DNA of 7,706 bases, taken from NCBI GenBank assembly GCA_015494505.1, contig WGBB01000203.1:1-7706 (forward strand), in the 5' to 3' direction. Both the position numbers and the translations under genes were made by a program. The notes under the pieces were generated by a model that did not search any database, was not told the DNA's origin, and saw nothing but the letters and a program-made list of their open reading frames with translations. Positions 5,646 through 7,706 of the stretch are shown piece by piece. The stretch is from Nitratiruptor sp. (GTDB lineage Bacteria > Campylobacterota > Campylobacteria > Campylobacterales > Nitratiruptoraceae). How positions within the stretch are numbered: the stretch's first letter is position 1; each line of letters starts with the position of its first letter.

Positions 5646-7231
5646 ATTTCGCTCAGTTTCTTGTCAATCTCGCTTTTTTGATAGACAACTCCCTGCGCTA
5701 CCAGCGCATCAAGAGGTTCTTTCGCAACCTCTTGGAAAACGACGATTATCCTTATAAAAAATACTTCGACTACTTTATGATCTTTTTGATCCTCACCAGT
5801 GTGGTGATTATCATTGAAGAGGTCAAAACCCCCATCGCCAAGTGGCTCTACTACTATGACGTCTATTTTGTTACGGGTGTCTTCATTATCGAATACCTTC
5901 TGCGTCTTTGGGTCTACAACGACGTGCACAAAATTATCATCGCCGAATATGAAGAGTCTCTCTTTTTAGAGCGTCCCTTCGATATGCGGCGCGTGCTCAA
6001 AGATATCGCCAAAAAGAAACTCGAATACATCTTTTCACCACTCGCCATAATAGACCTTCTAGCAATTTTGCCAAGTTACCGCGAATTACGGATTTTGCGT
6101 ATTTTTGTCCTATTTCGTGTCTTCAAGCTTTTGCGCTATTCCCAAAACATTACCCACTTTTTCCAAGTCCTTGCATCCAAAAAAATCGAGCTCTTTACAC
6201 TTTTAATGCTGGTAGCTTTTACGATTTTGGTCTCAGGCATCAGTATCTATGTCTTCGAAGAGCGAAGCAATCCCAACATCAATACCCTCTACGACGCATT
6301 CTACTGGGCGCTTGTGACTATCTCTACGGTGGGGTATGGGGATATCTCACCCACGACACACGAGGGACGTGCTATTACGATGATTATCATTCTAGTGGGT
6401 GTGGGATTGATATCATTTGCTACTTCCATCATCGTTTCAGCATTTAGCGAAAAGCTCTCTGAAATACGTGAAAATCGCATCATCCACACGGCCCGTCGCC
6501 TCGATGACTACTACATCATCTGCGGCTACACCCATATGGCGCGCCTGCTCGCCAAACGGTTCAAAAGAGAAGGCGTAGACTTTCTCATTATCGATTATGA
6601 TGAACATGCAGTGCAGCAGGCTTTAGCTGAGGGCTATCTTGCTATTTGCGAAGATGCGACGCAAAAGGATGCCTTCCGTCATATCAATTTCGACAACGTC
6701 AAAGCGGTGATGGCACTTACCAATTCCGACATGCACAATATCTACATCTGTCTCAATATCCGTAGTTTTTCCAAAGAGTGTTTTATCATTTCACGAGCCG
6801 TGGATTACAGCTCTCACAAAAAGCTCAAGCTTGCAGGGGCCAACTATATCATCTCGCCCTATGTGACTGCAGGTTTTTTTGCAGCCAAAATCATCGACGA
6901 ACCCATTGCTATCGAGGCTATCAACGACATATTGATAGCGCGCAAAAATGCATTGTGCGAGCAGGTGGAAGTGATTAAGGGCTCCTTTTTGGATGGAGCG
7001 AAAGTAGGGGATATCGATTTTGACAGATTCAAGCTCATCTTGCTGGGAATCGTGCGCATCGATGAGAAGGCTCCCAGCGAGGAGTTTCGTTACAAATTTC
7101 TTTTCAATCCCGACGAAGATGAGCTTTTGGCCGCGGGTGACATTCTCATCGTAATGGGTTACACCATCAGTCTGGCACATTTCAAATCACAAGTGGTAGA
7201 AAGCAGTCTGCATCATGGCAAAAAATCGTAA
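5642..7231 (+). CDS. Voltage-sensor-type K+ channel with C-terminal RCK (TrkA-N/TrkA-C) domain
   Basis: This 529-residue inner-membrane K+ channel has six membrane helices: S1 about 43-59, S2 70-91 with Glu84, S3 131-146 with Asp138, S4 147-165, S5 182-205 and S6 244-268. S4 carries Arg147, Arg150, Arg153, Arg159, Lys162 and Arg165 every third residue, with Val156 the only gap: a true voltage-sensor pattern. The selectivity filter TVGYGD is at 229-234. An RCK Rossmann domain follows (about 289-425), then a TrkA-C-like domain (about 441-515). The nucleotide loop, normally GxGxxG, reads GYTHMA at 295-300, while acidic Asp318 after strand 2 (IIDYD) remains. The S2-S3 linker (about 92-130) is long and charged. 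The first 40 residues form a basic cytoplasmic segment. It overlaps gatB by 4 bases and a second RCK gene by 17. Substrate selectivity for K+ is secure; the regulatory ligand is unknown. Confidence 0.92.
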   Translation: MNFAQFLVNLAFLIDNSLRYQRIKRFFRNLLENDDYPYKKYFDYFMIFLILTSVVIIIEEVKTPIAKWLYYYDVYFVTGVFIIEYLLRLWVYNDVHKIIIAEYEESLFLERPFDMRRVLKDIAKKKLEYIFSPLAIIDLLAILPSYRELRILRIFVLFRVFKLLRYSQNITHFFQVLASKKIELFTLLMLVAFTILVSGISIYVFEERSNPNINTLYDAFYWALVTISTVGYGDISPTTHEGRAITMIIILVGVGLISFATSIIVSAFSEKLSEIRENRIIHTARRLDDYYIICGYTHMARLLAKRFKREGVDFLIIDYDEHAVQQALAEGYLAICEDATQKDAFRHINFDNVKAVMALTNSDMHNIYICLNIRSFSKECFIISRAVDYSSHKKLKLAGANYIISPYVTAGFFAAKIIDEPIAIEAINDILIARKNALCEQVEVIKGSFLDGAKVGDIDFDRFKLILLGIVRIDEKAPSEEFRYKFLFNPDEDELLAAGDILIVMGYTISLAHFKSQVVESSLHHGKKS

Positions 7232-7706
7232 GATACTCCTCTTTGGCTTTGGACGCTACGGCGAACAGATAGCCAAAAACCTGGCTCTCGATGGCTACCA
7301 CGTAGCGATCGCAACGATGAACAAAGAGGATCTCAAAACCGCATCCAAAGACGGGTTCGAGGATCTCCACGTGGTGGATATCGAGGACGATATGCAACTG
7401 ACGGATCTCGTGATGGATAACGGATATACCCACATCTTTTGCGCTTTTGACGACGAAGAGCTCAATATCTACCTTACCATTACCTTTAAAGCCCTCTTTC
7501 GCAATATCCACATTATCGCCATCTGCGAATCCAAAGAGACGGAGCGCAAGCTCAAGCTGGCTGGGGCAGATCGTGTTATAGACACGATGGTGGCTGCTGC
7601 CAACAGGCTCTACTATAGCGTCGAAAAACCCGCCGTAGCGGAGGCGATCGACAAAATTCTCTTTAAGGATAAGTCGATAATATTTGAAGAGATAGAGGTT
7701 CCACAA
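7215..7706 (+). CDS. Soluble RCK / TrkA-N domain protein, 3' end cut off by the window
   Basis: The frame is open from ATG 7215 to the last base, giving 164 residues without a stop. An in-frame TAG at 7197-7199 leaves this ATG as the only nearby start. There is no signal peptide or membrane helix in the visible part. A Rossmann-type RCK fold begins at once: KILLFGFGRYGEQIA (6-20) holds an intact GxGxxG loop at 11-16. The strand-2 tip reads VAIATMNKED (30-39), lacking the usual acidic residue directly after the strand. ERKLKLAGADRVI at 110-122 and PAVAEAIDKIL at 139-149 closely match KLKLAGANYII and PIAIEAINDIL in the channel's own RCK domain, so the two domains probably arose by duplication. 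It overlaps the channel gene by 17 bases, so the two proteins are probably made together; this one is likely a regulatory partner. A TrkA-like subunit of another K+ transporter is the alternative. Confidence 0.85.
   Translation, partial: MAKNRKILLFGFGRYGEQIAKNLALDGYHVAIATMNKEDLKTASKDGFEDLHVVDIEDDMQLTDLVMDNGYTHIFCAFDDEELNIYLTITFKALFRNIHIIAICESKETERKLKLAGADRVIDTMVAAANRLYYSVEKPAVAEAIDKILFKDKSIIFEEIEVPQ

Noticed and set aside
6500..7231. A frameshift or broken fusion between the channel RCK and the following RCK gene
   Set aside because: The channel already has a complete RCK plus TrkA-C-like domain before its stop. The second gene has its own ATG, an upstream in-frame stop and a full Rossmann start, so the two look like separate genes.
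7182..7706. An open frame of 174 codons on the minus strand at the window end
   Set aside because: It mirrors the + strand RCK gene at 7215-7706, which has a clear GxGxxG Rossmann motif and operon context, so the antisense frame is not a gene.

Overview
The window reads as core chromosome of a Campylobacterota (epsilonproteobacterial) bacterium. The AT-rich genomes of Campylobacter and Helicobacter fit poorly, because the base composition here is roughly balanced. A free-living sulfur-oxidising relative of the Sulfurovum, Nitratifractor or Hydrogenimonas kind fits better. This rests on the style of the encoded proteins, on atpB standing apart from the other ATP synthase genes, on the tsaE-lptB pairing, on a GatB-type amidotransferase and on two Campylobacterota-like -10 elements. 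It is an inference made without a database search. No RNA genes, insertion sequences, CRISPR arrays or phage genes were seen.

All ten genes lie on the + strand, and most touch or overlap their neighbours. They form three apparent transcription units. Unit 1 (1-2650) holds the 3' part of trpD (tryptophan synthesis), tsaE (tRNA t6A modification), lptB (ATPase of lipopolysaccharide export) and a DUF2400/TIGR02757 protein carrying an Asp motif that resembles HhH-GPD DNA glycosylases. Unit 2 (2663-4160) has its own -10 element and holds atpB (F0 subunit a), a 90-residue two-helix membrane protein and a short ThiE/TenI-like protein that has lost its usual metal ligands. Unit 3 (4184 to the window end) has a matching -10 element and holds gatB, a voltage-sensor K+ channel with a cytoplasmic RCK (TrkA-N) domain, and the start of a second, soluble RCK protein that overlaps the channel gene by 17 bases.

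Most genes are housekeeping and functionally unrelated; their tight spacing points to shared transcription and translational coupling rather than one pathway. The exception is the channel plus RCK pair. The channel's own RCK has lost the glycine-rich nucleotide loop but keeps the acidic residue after strand 2. The separate RCK protein keeps the glycine loop but lacks that acidic residue. A mixed gating ring built from both proteins is the most interesting hypothesis here.

No stretch longer than 300 bases lacks a gene. The only real intergenic gaps are 2651-2695 and 4161-4214, and each holds a promoter and a ribosome binding site.
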